Below, piece by piece: positions 9,029 through 18,805 of a stretch of DNA of 64,000 bases (positions within the stretch are counted from its first letter, which is position 1; every line of letters starts with the position of its first letter). The DNA comes from Shewanella oneidensis MR-1. Its GTDB lineage: Bacteria > Pseudomonadota > Gammaproteobacteria > Enterobacterales > Shewanellaceae. The translations under genes and the position numbers were made by a program. The stretch covers positions 1,302,001-1,366,000 of the forward strand of contig NC_004347.2 in NCBI RefSeq assembly GCF_000146165.2. The letters are read 5' to 3'. The notes below the pieces were generated by a model. That model was not told where the DNA came from, did no database searches, and was given only the letters and a program-made list of their open reading frames with translations.

Positions 9029-9541
9029 ATGATAGCGAGATTGTTCGATAAACTGATCTTTGGGTTTATCTTAGTGATTGCGCTGCAGTTACCCCAATTA
9101 GCGGAACATTACCAGCAGTTTTTGGCGGGGCTTTATACCTCGACTCAATGGCAAGTTGAGGGCTATGAAGCAACAGCTAAGGAACATCATTACGTTGATG
9201 TTGATGACATGATTGCTCGCCATCTCCAAAACGAGGAGCCGAGTGTGCGCTCCGATGCTCTGCAGAAGCGTCAAACGCTATTGCTTTATCAAGAATTACA
9301 GCATGGAATGGGCATTTTTGAGCATGGTAATCTGTTTGAGAAAACCGCTTATATGTTTAATCCCGCTCGTTTTGACTATCTAGAGAAAACGATCACCCAC
9401 TTTACGCCGGGTATCCCTTTAACTGCTAGTGGTATTGGTTTTGGCGTGCTGGTGGCGTTAGTTGTGCATTATCTTGGCTCAATCCCCTTTTTCCTATGGG
9501 CAAGGCGTCGCAAACGCCTTAAATTAAGTCAGAGTTATTAG
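9029..9541 (+). CDS. DUF2937-type small membrane protein
   Basis: A 170-residue protein with a hydrophobic segment near the N-terminus (about 8-22) and another at about 131-155, ending in a basic tail (WARRRKRLKL). Between them lies a polar helical part. It resembles the uncharacterised DUF2937 family, with no known function. AAGGAG seven bases before the ATG supports the start. The final TAG stop uses the TA at 9539-9540, which is the outer edge of the adjoining MITE, plus the MITE's first G, so the insertion touches the 3' end of the gene. Confidence 0.75.
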   Translation: MIARLFDKLIFGFILVIALQLPQLAEHYQQFLAGLYTSTQWQVEGYEATAKEHHYVDVDDMIARHLQNEEPSVRSDALQKRQTLLLYQELQHGMGIFEHGNLFEKTAYMFNPARFDYLEKTITHFTPGIPLTASGIGFGVLVALVVHYLGSIPFFLWARRRKRLKLSQSY

Positions 9542-9817
9542 GGCGTGTTGACGTTTCAGGGTTATTTTTGCAGCAGTTTGGCTGGCTTTTATGCAAGGCA
9601 AAGTCCGTGCAGTGTAGTTATTCTACATAAACGGACGATAACGCGGCAGAAAAGCCAGCCAAATGCTGCCCGAAGGGTTCGCCTGGCAAGCCCTTGCTCT
9701 TACTTTCTGTCATAAGAGCCGCTCGTCATTTGAGTAAACTACACATCATTCCTCGTTTCGCGAGCACGTGCTTGCCAGAACGAACAAAATCTAATCTCGA
9801 AACGTCAACACGCCCTA
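9539..9817. mobile_element. 279-bp MITE with 19-bp perfect terminal inverted repeats
   Basis: The ends at 9539-9557 (TAGGGCGTGTTGACGTTTC) and 9799-9817 are exact reverse complements. Both terminate in TA, which suggests a TA target duplication. Inside is a long hairpin: 9570-9590 pairs with 9650-9669 (one bulge), then an inner stem GTCCGT/ACGGAC (9603-9608 with 9631-9636), capped by TGTAG-TTATT-CTACA. There is no transposase, so it would be mobilised in trans. A related core occurs in the element at 61.1-61.4 kb. Confidence 0.82.
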
Positions 9818-9839
9818 GAGCTTTCTTTCTGAACCAGAT

Positions 9840-9869
9840 GATGGATGCTCAAGCCATAAGGCATCCATC
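9840..9869. repeat. Small inverted repeat at the 3' side of the PuuB-like gene
   Basis: GATGGATGC (9840-9848) and GCATCCATC (9861-9869) form a 9-bp perfect stem with a 12-base loop just past the stop of the minus-strand oxidase gene. No T-run follows on the minus strand, so its role as a terminator is weak. Confidence 0.4.
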
Positions 9870-9888
9870 GATTGTTCCTCTCTGAAGA

Positions 9889-11196
9889 TTAGAATAAATC
9901 CTTAAATCTATGGTACAGCATCCCCGCAGCTAGCATTGGGGAGCGGAATGTCGGACCGCCAGGGAACGTCATATGCTTAATCTTAGCGAATACATCGAAA
10001 TGCCCTGCTTGCTGACAAATCGCTTCGGCTAAGAGTTTTGCTGCCATATGAGTCGCATTGACTCCGTGGCCTGCATAGGCTTGGGCGAAAAAAATATTAC
10101 TCGCATCAGGTAGACGGCCAATTTGTGGCATACGATTAGCGCCAATCCCTATCATACCGCCCCACTCATAGTCGATACGTACGCCTTTTAACTGCGGGAA
10201 TACCTTTTCAAGATTAGGTCTTAGGGCTGCCTCGATATCCTTGGGATCTTTGCCTGAATAGGTACAAAGTCCACCAAAAAGTAAACGTCTATCTGCCGAT
10301 AAGTGGAAGTAATCTAAAGCAATTCGCATATCGGCAAAGGCCATATTTTGCGGAATAATGTTCTTACATTGTTGTTGCGTTAGTGGCTCTGTTGCAAGCA
10401 GGTAGCTACCCGCAGGTAATACTTTGCCACCAATGTAACTATTGAGTTTATGGCCGATATAAGCGTTGCCCGCCAATACTAAATATTGGCAAGTCACTTC
10501 TCCTTTGGCTGTCAAAACTTTAGGTTTATCACCTTGAATAATCTTTTCGGCAGCACTGTATTCAAATAATTGTGCCCCAAGCTCACGGGCGACACGAGCT
10601 TCTCCCAACGCCAAATTAAGCGGATGTAAATGGCCACTTCCCATATCGACTAGGGCGCCTTGGTAAAAATCAGAGCCTATGACATTACCGAGTTGAGATT
10701 GAGCTAACAGTTTGATTTCATGCTTATATCCAAGGCTTTTAAGGCTTTCAAATTCCTCTTGCAATTCAATCATGTGGCGAGGTTTTACCGCCAGATCGCA
10801 ATAGCCCATTTGCAAATCGCAATCAATTTGGTGGGTTTGGATGCGGTTTCGGACTATGTCTACCGCTTCAAAGCCCATTTGCTGAATGGCACTTACGCCT
10901 TCTTGGCCAATTTCGTTTATGAATTGTGCGGGATCATGGCCAATACCGCGGATTAGCTCGCCGCCATTGCGGCCCGACGCGCCCCAGCCCATTCGTTTAG
11001 CTTCTAGAAGTACGACACTTAAGCCGCGTTGTCTTAGTTCTATCGCAGTATTGATGCCACTAAATCCACCGCCCACAATACAAACATCTGCCGTTATGCT
11101 GCCTTCAAGTTGAGGGTGAGCATAAATTTCTTTAGCAGTATCAAGATAATAAGAGTGAGGATATTGCTCACTGTGTACAGGAGGTTTTGTGGGCAT
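9889..11196 (-). CDS. PuuB-like FAD-dependent oxidoreductase (second copy)
   Basis: A 435-residue DAO-family flavoprotein. The ADP-binding motif CIVGGGFSGINTAIEL lies at about 38-53, followed by GWGASGRNGGE, typical of gamma-glutamylputrescine oxidase PuuB and its relatives. The C-terminal GIGANRMPQIGR and AYAGHGVNATH segments complete the FAD and substrate lobe. It is divergent from puuR and preceded by a PuuR-like box. The probable substrate is gamma-glutamylputrescine or a related glutamylated polyamine. A second PuuB-type enzyme lies at 20756, so the two may differ in substrate. GGAG five bases before the ATG supports the start. Confidence 0.82.
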   Translation of the reverse strand: MPTKPPVHSEQYPHSYYLDTAKEIYAHPQLEGSITADVCIVGGGFSGINTAIELRQRGLSVVLLEAKRMGWGASGRNGGELIRGIGHDPAQFINEIGQEGVSAIQQMGFEAVDIVRNRIQTHQIDCDLQMGYCDLAVKPRHMIELQEEFESLKSLGYKHEIKLLAQSQLGNVIGSDFYQGALVDMGSGHLHPLNLALGEARVARELGAQLFEYSAAEKIIQGDKPKVLTAKGEVTCQYLVLAGNAYIGHKLNSYIGGKVLPAGSYLLATEPLTQQQCKNIIPQNMAFADMRIALDYFHLSADRRLLFGGLCTYSGKDPKDIEAALRPNLEKVFPQLKGVRIDYEWGGMIGIGANRMPQIGRLPDASNIFFAQAYAGHGVNATHMAAKLLAEAICQQAGHFDVFAKIKHMTFPGGPTFRSPMLAAGMLYHRFKDLF

Positions 11197-11277
11197 TAGG
11201 GCTCCAAAAAATTGTTTTTATTGTAAATTGGGCTTGTCTCAGTATACTCATCACACTTTTGTGATACTGCGTTAAAG

Positions 11278-11292
11278 TGTTCGTTTTATTTA
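11278..11292 (-). promoter_or_regulatory. PuuR-like operator, puuB-like/puuR intergenic region
   Basis: On the minus strand this reads TAAATAAAACGAACA, matching 12 of 15 positions of the E. coli PuuR box as I recall it (AAAATATAATGAACA). It lies between the divergent oxidase and puuR genes, placed to control either. Confidence 0.5.
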
Positions 11293-11430
11293 ACACACTT
11301 TTTAGATAGAATACAACGGAAGCGATTAAACTCACGCTTTTGGGGCTAAAATGTGTTTGGGATGGTGTTTATCCTGAACAACCTGTTCTTCATCTATCGG
11401 GGCAACCGATCCTTTGGGGAGATGTGAAAT

Positions 11431-11979
11431 TTGGATATTGGAGCCAGTCTCAGAACTGTTCGAAAAATGAAAGGCTTATCCCAACGCGAGTTGGCTAAGC
11501 GTGCTGGTGTGACTAACAGTACCATTTCAATGATCGAAAAAAACAGTGTTAGCCCATCCGTCAGTTCTTTGAAAAAAGTATTGTCGGGTATCCCTATGTC
11601 TTTAGTCGATTTTTTTTCAATTGAAGCATCAAGTGAGTGCGAGCAAAAAGTGGTTTATCGTTCTGATGAACTCCTCAACATAGGTACAGGGCCATTAGAA
11701 TTTAAATTGATTGGTCGCGATTACCCTAATCGCGCCATGTCGGTGATGAGCGAAACCTATCCTCCTGGTTCAGATACGGGCGAGGAAATGCTGAAGCACG
11801 AGGGGGAAGAAGCTGCCATGGTGGTTGAAGGCAGGTTTGAGCTTACCGTAGGTGATGAGGTGTATATTTTAGAAGCGGGCGATAGTTACTACTTTAACAG
11901 TGAGTTACCCCATCGATTTCGCAATCCTTTCGATGAACCTTGTCGGCTGGTCAGTGCGACAACCCCAGCTAATTTCTAA
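11431..11979 (+). CDS. puuR: PuuR-type polyamine regulator (HTH_3 + cupin)
   Basis: A 182-residue protein with an N-terminal XRE helix-turn-helix (about 5-60, with SQRELAKRAGVTNSTISMIE) and a C-terminal cupin (HEGEEAAMVVEG then AGDSYYFNSELPHRFRNP). Length and both halves match E. coli PuuR, the putrescine-responsive repressor. The start must be the TTG at 11431: the in-frame ATG nine bases earlier is followed at once by a stop, and GGGGAG lies upstream. A TTG start implies modest translation, usual for a repressor. It sits between the PuuB-like gene and puuD. Confidence 0.87.
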   Translation: MDIGASLRTVRKMKGLSQRELAKRAGVTNSTISMIEKNSVSPSVSSLKKVLSGIPMSLVDFFSIEASSECEQKVVYRSDELLNIGTGPLEFKLIGRDYPNRAMSVMSETYPPGSDTGEEMLKHEGEEAAMVVEGRFELTVGDEVYILEAGDSYYFNSELPHRFRNPFDEPCRLVSATTPANF

Positions 11980-12364
11980 TGGAGTGACGCTGTCCTTGAT
12001 TGTTCTGGATAGCGTTTTCTTCGAACATCCCGCCTGTTATTTATCACATTAATCCGGCTCTGGATTGCAATATATTATTCAAAGTGTAAATAATATTTTT
12101 CAAACAGACCTCGATTATCTCTCTTTATCTTTGGCTGATTTTCATCCAGACAATACTGTCAACAATTGCTTTATCAGCATAAAAAAACATTTTTTAGCTT
12201 AAAGCACTGTATTGAATCTAAAAATTACGCATGAGAATCAAACGATGATTAACAAGTGCTTAACCTCTTGCCTGAGGTTAAATTTCGGTGTACTGTGTGA
12301 AAAAATGAACATTAAAAATTAACTTGTTCATTGTACTCGTGATTAAATGCTTGGAAGGTGAGTT
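11980..12364. other. AT-rich intergenic region before puuD
   Basis: About 385 bases without a coding frame. The part from 12100 to 12330 is rich in A and T and should contain the puuD promoter. The only specific signal is the pair of inverted GAACA-core boxes at 12297-12339. Confidence 0.6.
12297..12339 (+). promoter_or_regulatory. puuD: Paired PuuR-like operators upstream of puuD
   Basis: AATGAACA (12304-12311) and its exact reverse complement TGTTCATT (12325-12332) face each other with 13 bases between. Extended to 15 bases each, they match the PuuR box at about 10 and 11 positions. They end about 30 bases before the puuD ATG, a position suited to repression. Confidence 0.5.
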
Positions 12365-13126
12365 ATGTCTGTCCTGTTACCCCTTATTGGTGTTATTGCG
12401 TGTAACCAACGATTGGGGTCACACCCTTTTAATATTGTTGGGGAAAAATACCTGTTAGGTGTGGTGAATGGTGCTAAGGGGTGGCCGCTGGTGATCCCAT
12501 CATTAGGTGCGGATCAACCTATCGAAGCCATTCTGGCAAGACTTGACGGCATTCTCTTTACTGGTTCGCCTTCAAACGTTGAGCCACATCTATATGCTGG
12601 TGTACCGAGTGAAGCGGGCACGCACCATGATCCTAAGCGTGACGCGACTACATTACCGCTTATTCGAGCCGCCATCGCAGCTGGTGTGCCTGTCCTTGGG
12701 ATTTGTCGAGGTTTTCAGGAGATGAATGTGGCTTTTGGTGGCAGTTTGCATCAAAAACTGCACGAAGTCGGTCATTTTATTGAACATAGAGAAGATAAAG
12801 AGGCCTCGTTAGAGGTGCAGTATGGGCCATCCCACAGTATCACTGTGGAGCCTGGGGGGGTCATTTACGAGGCTTGGGGCCGTAACTCTGCAGAGGTTAA
12901 CTCTGTGCATACTCAAGGCGTGGAGCGTCTTGGGATTGGGTTACGGCCAGAAGCGTGTGCTCCAGATGGTCTTGTGGAGGCTTTCTCCGTGATAGATGCC
13001 ACTGAATTTGCCCTCGGCGTGCAATGGCATCCTGAATGGAAGGTGAGTGACAATCCATTTTACCTCTCTATATTCAATGCCTTTGGCGATGCGTGTCGTC
13101 GTCGGGCTACCACTCGAGTGAAATAA
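12365..13126 (+). CDS. puuD: Gamma-glutamyl-GABA hydrolase PuuD
   Basis: A 253-residue class I glutamine-amidotransferase-like hydrolase (peptidase C26 type). The nucleophile elbow is GICRGFQEMN at about 118-127, and the catalytic histidine is in GVQWHPEW near the C-terminus. PuuD releases glutamate and GABA from gamma-glutamyl-GABA, the last specific step of the Puu pathway. The start ATG has a GGAAGG/GGTGAG site. puuA begins two bases after its stop, so the two are co-transcribed. PuuR-like boxes stand upstream. Confidence 0.9.
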   Translation: MSVLLPLIGVIACNQRLGSHPFNIVGEKYLLGVVNGAKGWPLVIPSLGADQPIEAILARLDGILFTGSPSNVEPHLYAGVPSEAGTHHDPKRDATTLPLIRAAIAAGVPVLGICRGFQEMNVAFGGSLHQKLHEVGHFIEHREDKEASLEVQYGPSHSITVEPGGVIYEAWGRNSAEVNSVHTQGVERLGIGLRPEACAPDGLVEAFSVIDATEFALGVQWHPEWKVSDNPFYLSIFNAFGDACRRRATTRVK

Positions 13127-13127
13127 A

Positions 13128-14483
13128 ATGAATAAGCTAATCGCTTTTTTAAAAGAACGAAAAATCACGGAAGTCGAATGTGTTATCTGCGATATGACAG
13201 GTATCGCCCGTGGAAAAATAGCACCAGTTGATAAGTTTCTCGACGAAAAAGGCATGCGCTTACCCGAAAGTGTCTTGCTACAAACCGTCACCGGTGACTT
13301 TGTCGACGATGATATTTACTACAGTTTACTCGATGATGCAGATATCGATTTTGTCTGCGTTCCCGATGAGAACGCGGTATTTATGCTGCCTTGGACGATT
13401 GAAGCCACGGCGCAGGTAATCCACGATTGCTATGACAGAATGGGCAATCCCATCGAGTTATCACCTCGTAACGTCTTGAAAAAAGTGCTGTCTCTTTACG
13501 ATGAAAAAGGATGGGAACCCGTCATTGCGCCAGAAATGGAGTTTTACCTGACGAGCCGAAGTGATGATCACGATTTACCTCTTAAACCGCCAATTGGTCG
13601 TTCAGGCAGGCCGGAAGCGGGACGTCAGTCCTTCTCAATTGATGCCGCCAACGAATACGATCCTCTGTTTGAAGACATGTATGACTGGTGCGAAATTCAA
13701 GGTTTAGATATTGATACGCTTATCCATGAAGACGGCCCAGCGCAGATGGAGATTAACTTCAGCCACGGTAACCCGTTATCACTTGCTGATCAGGTGTTTG
13801 TATTTAAGCGTACCCTGCGTGAGGCGGCATTAAAGCATAATGTTTGTGCCACTTTTATGGCGAAACCTGTGACCGATGAGCCGGGCAGCGCCATGCATAT
13901 TCATCAAAGTGTGATTAACAAAGAAACAGGTAAAAATATTTTTACCAATGAAGATGGCACCCAAAGCGCGTTATTTTTGAGTTATATCGCAGGACTACAG
14001 AAATACATTCCTGAATTCTTGCCACTCATGGCGCCAAACGCTAACTCGTTTCGTCGTTTTTTACCGGGAACTTCTGCGCCAGTGAACTTGGAATGGGGAA
14101 TTGAGAATCGAACGTGCGGATTACGCATTCCTGAATCTTCACCACAAAACCGCCGTATTGAAAACCGAATTCCAGGAGCGGATGCTAACTGCTATTTAGC
14201 TTTTGCGGCAGGTTTACTCTGTGGTTATATCGGCATGGTCGAAGGATTAAAACCATCGACACCCGTTCAAGGTAAAGCGAACGAAAGCCGAAGCAACAAT
14301 CCACATTGTTTGCCGTTAACCTTGGAAGAAGCCTTAGTCGCGATGGAGGAAAGCGACGCCTGTAAGGAATACTTAGGTGAATCCTTTACTACGGGGTTTG
14401 TGGCCGTAAAACAGGCTGAACTTGAAAATTTCCGCAGGGTAGTGAGTTCGTGGGAGCGGGAGTTCCTATTACTCAGCGTGTAA
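13128..14483 (+). CDS. puuA: Glutamate-putrescine ligase PuuA
   Basis: A 451-residue glutamine-synthetase-family enzyme. The N-terminal beta-grasp part starts with KERKITEVECVICDMTGIAR. The catalytic part has EMEFYL, DGPAQMEINF, the MHIHQSV histidine segment, NANSFRRFLPG and the ENR(I/T) motifs. The first reaction of the Puu pathway is ATP-dependent joining of glutamate to putrescine. It is directly coupled to puuD (one base between stop and start). The IS256 element begins 56 bases after its stop, which separates it from the transport genes. Confidence 0.9.
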   Translation: MNKLIAFLKERKITEVECVICDMTGIARGKIAPVDKFLDEKGMRLPESVLLQTVTGDFVDDDIYYSLLDDADIDFVCVPDENAVFMLPWTIEATAQVIHDCYDRMGNPIELSPRNVLKKVLSLYDEKGWEPVIAPEMEFYLTSRSDDHDLPLKPPIGRSGRPEAGRQSFSIDAANEYDPLFEDMYDWCEIQGLDIDTLIHEDGPAQMEINFSHGNPLSLADQVFVFKRTLREAALKHNVCATFMAKPVTDEPGSAMHIHQSVINKETGKNIFTNEDGTQSALFLSYIAGLQKYIPEFLPLMAPNANSFRRFLPGTSAPVNLEWGIENRTCGLRIPESSPQNRRIENRIPGADANCYLAFAAGLLCGYIGMVEGLKPSTPVQGKANESRSNNPHCLPLTLEEALVAMEESDACKEYLGESFTTGFVAVKQAELENFRRVVSSWEREFLLLSV

Positions 14484-14538
14484 GCTTTGCGATGTAAGTT
14501 GCACTATTTTTGTTCAATGTGATTGTGGCGTGAATGGA

Positions 14539-15831
14539 GGTAGTGTTCATAATTCTGTGTCATTTCAGTAAAATATTCAAAAACAGGAATGACACATGAC
14601 CCAACCTTTTAACTTCGAACAAGCCCTTAAAGATCTGCAATCAGGTAAAAGCCTCACAGGTAAAGACAGCATTCTTGGCCCACTGATCAAGCAACTCACT
14701 GAAGCGGCTCTCCAGGCTGAGCTTGAGCAGCATTTAGCGCATGATCCTCAGCCTAATCGTAAAAATGGCAAAACCCCTAAGACCATTAAGCATCCGTCCG
14801 GTAACTTTGAGTTAGACGCTCCTAGAGACCGCAATGGCACCTTTGAGCCTCAGTTGATTAAGAAAAATCAAACTACACTAACCGATGAAATCGAACGTAA
14901 AGTGTTATCGATGTTCAGTATAGGTATGAGCTATCGCGATATTAATCAACATGTTGAAGATATGTATGGGCTCAATGTGTCTAACGCAACAGTCAGTGCT
15001 ATCACTGACAAACTCATCCCCGAACTTAAAGCGTGGCAACAGCGCCCATTAGATAGCCATTACCCTATCGTGTGGCTTGATGCGATACATTATAAAGTCA
15101 AAGAGGATGGGCGTTACGTCAGTAAAGCCGTTTACACATTGTTAGCGCTTAATATGAAAGGAAAAAAGGAAATTTTAGGGCTTCACTTATCCGAAAATGA
15201 AGGCGCTAATTACTGGCTATCCGTACTGACCGATCTTAATAATCGTGGTGTAAAAGATATTCTTATCGCCTGTGTTGACGGCTTGACCGGTTTCCCTGAG
15301 GCCATAGCCAGTATCTTCCCTCATACGGAAACACAGCTATGCGTTATCCACCAGATCCGCAACTCAATGAAGTATGTCGCCTCAAAAAATCAGAAAGCGT
15401 TTATGGCTGATTTAAAGCCTGTGTATCGAGCCGTGAGTAAAGAAGCCGCAGAGATGGCATTGGACGAACTGGAGGCCAAATGGGGTGATGCTTATCCGTT
15501 GGTAATCAACTCTTGGCGTCGCAAATGGCATAATTTGTCCCATTATTTTAAGTACCCAGAACATATCAGGAAAGTGATTTACACGACCAATGCGGTTGAG
15601 GCTGTACATCGCCAATTTAGAAAGCTCACCAAAACCAAAGGTGCATTTCCTAATGAAAATAGCTTGTTGAAGCTACTTTACGCAGGCATATTAAACGCCT
15701 CAGATAAATGGACTATGCCAATCCACAATTGGAGCCTTTGTTTATCTCAGTTAGCGATTTATTTTGAAGGACGTTTAGATAGCGTGCTAGAAATTTAAAA
15801 ATTAGCCTGACACAGAATTTTGAACGCCCTC
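14539..15831 (+). mobile_element. Intact IS256-family insertion sequence (1293 bp)
   Basis: Both boundaries can be set because an exact 8-bp target duplication TGAATGGA flanks the element (14531-14538 and 15832-15839). The terminal inverted repeats begin GGTAGTGTTCATAATTCTG on the left and GAGGGCGTTCAAAATTCTG on the right (reverse strand). A second, damaged copy lies at 29894-31182. The element sits between puuA and the upstream region of potF. Confidence 0.93.
14596..15798 (+). CDS. IS256-family (Mutator-type) transposase
   Basis: A 400-residue DDE transposase of normal family length. The catalytic acids are readable in context: D in VWLDAIHYKV (about residue 159), D in ACVDGLTGF, and E in TNAVEAVHRQFRK. 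The frame is open from the ATG shortly after the left terminal repeat to near the right end, so this copy is probably active. No other gene is carried. Confidence 0.95.
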   Translation: MTQPFNFEQALKDLQSGKSLTGKDSILGPLIKQLTEAALQAELEQHLAHDPQPNRKNGKTPKTIKHPSGNFELDAPRDRNGTFEPQLIKKNQTTLTDEIERKVLSMFSIGMSYRDINQHVEDMYGLNVSNATVSAITDKLIPELKAWQQRPLDSHYPIVWLDAIHYKVKEDGRYVSKAVYTLLALNMKGKKEILGLHLSENEGANYWLSVLTDLNNRGVKDILIACVDGLTGFPEAIASIFPHTETQLCVIHQIRNSMKYVASKNQKAFMADLKPVYRAVSKEAAEMALDELEAKWGDAYPLVINSWRRKWHNLSHYFKYPEHIRKVIYTTNAVEAVHRQFRKLTKTKGAFPNENSLLKLLYAGILNASDKWTMPIHNWSLCLSQLAIYFEGRLDSVLEI

Positions 15832-15887
15832 TGAATGGATCTTAGATCCTGATTATGAACATATTCGAACAATGATTGAAAATGCTC

Positions 15888-15923
15888 TGCACCATTTTGG
15901 GTGGTGTGCTCAATTTTGGTGCG
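15888..15923 (+). promoter_or_regulatory. Two NtrC-like enhancer sites
   Basis: TGCACC-ATTTTG-GGTGGT (15888-15905) and TGCTCA-ATTTT-GGTGCG (15907-15923) resemble the NtrC dyad TGCACC-N5-GGTGCA. Their starts are 19 bases apart, close to two helical turns. A weak sigma-54-like element (TTGGCATG then CTGA) occurs near 16215-16230, but its -12 GC is not exact. NtrC control of putrescine uptake would fit use of putrescine as a nitrogen source; this is inference. Confidence 0.4.
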
Positions 15924-16309
15924 GAGGATTTTTAAACTTGAGTGCTAGATTTTAGCGACTTGGGGAATGAATCCTCCCTTTAAGCGTGCATTGATTTGTT
16001 TTGTAGATCTGGCGTGCTTATGCCTTCATCTCAAAGAGATAAAGTGTAATGTAAGGTGCTTTGTTTAACGTACTGTAAGTTAATATTTTTATTAAATAGT
16101 TTTAGCTGTTTATTTAGGGGCTTGAGGCATTTGCTTTAATGTTGCAAGATGTGGAGTATCGCAATAACTAAGCTGTTTTTTTGCTTGTTAATGCAAGAGT
16201 ATAAATAGATAAATTTGGCATGAAACCTGATACTCCATAAATTGCAGCGACCTAGAGATGAAGACATTATGGTGCTGTAGAGACTGCCGATGCGGTTTTT
16301 AAGGTGTAG

Positions 16310-17509
<1,200 letters not shown>

Positions 17510-17517
17510 TTGATATC

Positions 17518-17541
17518 GGGCAAGCACGGCTTGCCCCTTTT
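17518..17541 (+). terminator. Intra-operon terminator between potF and potG
   Basis: GGGCAAGC (17518-17525) pairs perfectly with GCTTGCCC (17529-17536) across a 3-base loop and is followed by CTTTT. The stop of potF is eight bases upstream. Partial read-through would set a high PotF to PotGHI ratio. Confidence 0.7.
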
Positions 17542-17668
17542 AGTCACCAAGATAATGGCTGCTCCTTTGAGCATTTAGCCGCAACACTCAATCTCTATTC
17601 ATTAATTCACTGTGTAAATCTCAAGTGTTGAATGTGTTGTTACATCAATACTCGGGTGGAGAAGTACT

Positions 17669-18805
17669 ATGGCAAGCACCTCGGGCGTCACCAATAAACC
17701 CACAACAAAGACGCAAGAAAAAGTCCTGCTTAAGATTGAGCGGGTGAGTAAGTTATTTGACGATGTACGCGCGGTTGATGACGTATCATTGACGATCAAT
17801 AAAGGTGAGATTTTTGCCTTACTTGGGGGCTCAGGCTCTGGTAAGTCGACCTTATTACGCATGCTCGCTGGATTTGAAAGACCAACAAGTGGCCGGATTT
17901 ATCTTGATGGCGAAGATATTACCGATCTGCCGCCTTACGAGCGCCCTATCAACATGATGTTCCAATCCTATGCACTGTTTCCCCATATGACAGTGGCACA
18001 AAATATTGCCTTCGGATTAAAGCAAGATAAGTTGCCTAAAGCTGAAATTGAGCAGCGCGTACAGGAAATGCTCAAGTTGGTGCATATGGAGCAATACGGA
18101 AAACGAAAACCCCATCAACTTTCTGGCGGTCAGCGCCAACGGGTCGCCTTGGCACGCTCTTTGGCAAAACGCCCCAAATTATTATTGCTCGACGAGCCAA
18201 TGGGCGCGCTCGATAAAAAACTGCGTACCCAGATGCAGCTAGAAGTGGTTGAAATCCTTGAGCGCGTTGGTGTGACATGTGTGATGGTGACCCACGATCA
18301 AGAAGAAGCCATGACCATGGCGGGGCGGATTTCAATTATGAGTGATGGCTGGATAGCCCAAACTGGCTCTCCTATGGATATCTACGAGAGTCCAAATAGC
18401 CGCATGATTGCTGAATTTATTGGCTCTGTGAACCTGTTTAGTGGTGAGATTGAAGTGGACGAAGTCGACCATCTCATCATTAAGCCTAATGATTTAGCGC
18501 GATCTTTCTATGTAGGTTACGGTGTGACCACCAGCCTTGAAGATAAACGTGTATGGCTAGCAGTGCGCCCTGAAAAAACCATTATTAGTCGTGAGCAACC
18601 TGAAGGTGAATACAACTGGGCCAAAGGTATAGTGCATGATATTGCTTATTTAGGCGGGATTTCGGTTTACTACATTCGCCTTGAAAATGGGCAGATTGTG
18701 CAGTGCAGTATGACAAACCGTGAACGCCGCGCTGACCATGCAACCTGGGATGATGAAGTGTTCATCAGTTGGGAGGACACCAGTGGCGTGGTGTTAAGAT
18801 CATGA
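17669..18805 (+). CDS. potG: Putrescine ABC transporter ATPase PotG
   Basis: A 378-residue ABC ATPase. Walker A GGSGSGKST lies at about 51-59, the signature LSGGQRQRVALARSL and Walker B LLLLDEP follow, then a D-loop GALDKKLR and a switch histidine in VTHDQEEAM. The C-terminal 100 residues fit the TOBE domain of polyamine and spermidine transporters. The start at 17669 has GGAG upstream. It overlaps potH by an ATGA, so the two are translationally coupled. It energises putrescine import at the inner membrane. Confidence 0.92.
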   Translation: MASTSGVTNKPTTKTQEKVLLKIERVSKLFDDVRAVDDVSLTINKGEIFALLGGSGSGKSTLLRMLAGFERPTSGRIYLDGEDITDLPPYERPINMMFQSYALFPHMTVAQNIAFGLKQDKLPKAEIEQRVQEMLKLVHMEQYGKRKPHQLSGGQRQRVALARSLAKRPKLLLLDEPMGALDKKLRTQMQLEVVEILERVGVTCVMVTHDQEEAMTMAGRISIMSDGWIAQTGSPMDIYESPNSRMIAEFIGSVNLFSGEIEVDEVDHLIIKPNDLARSFYVGYGVTTSLEDKRVWLAVRPEKTIISREQPEGEYNWAKGIVHDIAYLGGISVYYIRLENGQIVQCSMTNRERRADHATWDDEVFISWEDTSGVVLRS

